Shown here: positions 63,523 through 64,000 of the stretch, in pieces
Numbering within the stretch: the first letter of the stretch is position 1
Layout of the letters: every line of letters begins with the position of its first letter
Notes under the pieces: generated by a model
What the model saw: the letters and a program-made list of their open reading frames with translations, nothing else
The model's database searches: none
What the model was told of the DNA's origin: nothing
Program-made: the position numbers and the translations under genes
Assembly: GCA_028641055.1 (NCBI GenBank)
Contig: CM054060.1
Location: 53,470,292-53,534,291, forward strand
Direction: 5' to 3'
Length of the DNA: 64,000 bases
Source: Alopecurus myosuroides
Taxonomy: Eukaryota; Streptophyta; Magnoliopsida; Poales; Poaceae

Positions 63523-64000
63523 CCAAATGGTGTGCCTAGGGATGCGCCGAAAGTGATTCGCCGCGTGCAGGGGGCGAACAAGTGGAGATGCTCTAACATT
63601 ACTCGAATCAACACCGTTCAAAAAAGGAAGTCGGAAAAACCTATAAACGATGAAAGCATTTTTAGAAACGCACTGGCTAAGTCTCGCCAGGCCGAGGGCT
63701 AGTATGCGTACGATGATGGATCAGCAAGTACTGCTAGTACATGACGACTTCGGTGTGGTAGTTCTCTTAGAACATTAGGTCTCAACTTGCAGGGGCGACA
63801 ACTCTTGTCACAACCTTTTTGGTTGAACTACGTGATAGCTTCTTTCACGTGGCGTTCTATGATTGAAGGCACTGCTTGAATCTTTTCCGTACTCCTTTTC
63901 CGGTGAATAATAATGATCCTTCCCTTTTTTGAACAAAGAAGGGGCCCTAAGAACCCTAAAAAAAGTTTTATATTCAATATAGAACTGTACATTTCACATT
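63071..64000. repeat. duplicated block, copy B (matches 30049-30974), runs off the window
   Basis: It includes the right end of a Harbinger element (GGAGATGCTC 63584-63593 followed by TAA) and its flank, in the same order and strand as copy A. The left parts of the two Harbinger copies differ. Homology reaches the last base of the window. Confidence 0.9.
63482..63517. repeat. (CA)n microsatellite
   Basis: About 18 CA units inside the Harbinger portion of copy B. It is part of an insertion of roughly 80 bp absent from copy A. Confidence 0.97.

Noticed and set aside
1..64000. CRISPR array, bacterial operon or organellar insertion
   Set aside because: The tandem repeats have no spacer structure, and no bacterial, plastid or mitochondrial gene is recognised.

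Overview
This is a repeat-dominated stretch of a grass nuclear genome. The repeat families (a long-LTR Tekay/Del-type chromovirus, Tat-lineage Ty3/gypsy elements with an antisense gene, a BARE/Angela/WIS-like copia LTR, Sukkula/Athila-like gypsy non-coding sequence, Harbinger elements beginning GAGCATCTCC, and a CACTA element with GGTCCCGGTT-type subterminal repeats) point to a large-genome Pooideae, most probably Triticeae. That assignment is inference from repeat families, not from a species marker. I see one convincing host gene: a three-exon F-box/LRR/FBD gene on the minus strand (33814-35474). I found no rRNA, tRNA or CRISPR locus.

Layout, left to right. (1) 1-9250: the 3' half of a decayed Tat-lineage gypsy element: broken pol (RT, RNase H, integrase) on the plus strand, a decayed antisense gene on the minus strand, a 30-bp hairpin-forming minisatellite, a polypurine tract and a 3' LTR. 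It abuts reverse-oriented Sukkula/Athila-like non-coding sequence (9251-about 11400). (2) 12949-29047: a Tekay/Del chromovirus with 4.4-kb LTRs, an extra ORF (ORF0) before gag, one stop codon inside the gag zinc knuckle, one 4-bp frameshift, and RT-RNase H-integrase-chromodomain. It is followed by a second PBS and a truncated second ORF0, giving LTR-internal-LTR-partial internal. (3) 29547-30568: a Harbinger element with TAA target duplications. It and its right flank recur at 63071-64000. (4) 31000-36700: the F-box gene, an F-box relic, and a diverged 600-bp duplication in its downstream region.

(5) 36715-53861: a non-autonomous gypsy element (gag-protease plus an unrecognised domain, no RT or integrase) split by a younger insertion at 38601-49979. 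The inner element is a complete Tat-type unit in minus orientation with a CTATT target duplication. It has a 1,029-residue ORF that joins gag directly to integrase with protease, RT and RNase H missing, and an eight-exon antisense gene converging on it. (6) 54101-55558: a copia solo LTR. (7) 56400-64000: a Harbinger relic, an unclassified repeat split by a 3.9-kb CACTA element (57076-60979, TTC target duplication) that carries a FAR1-related fragment and a broken proline-rich gene, a gypsy LTR relic, and the second copy of the Harbinger block.

How the parts act together: two of the three gypsy internal regions that reach gag/pol lack a complete polymerase (nested Tat element, outer gag-protease element), so they must have been copied by enzymes supplied in trans. 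Nesting order can be read from the target duplications. The strongest leads are the gag-integrase fusion with an exact 21-bp (7-codon) repeat at its junction, the unrecognised domain after protease in the outer element, the ORF0 and exon-like segments in the chromovirus, and the spliced-looking left end of the outer element.
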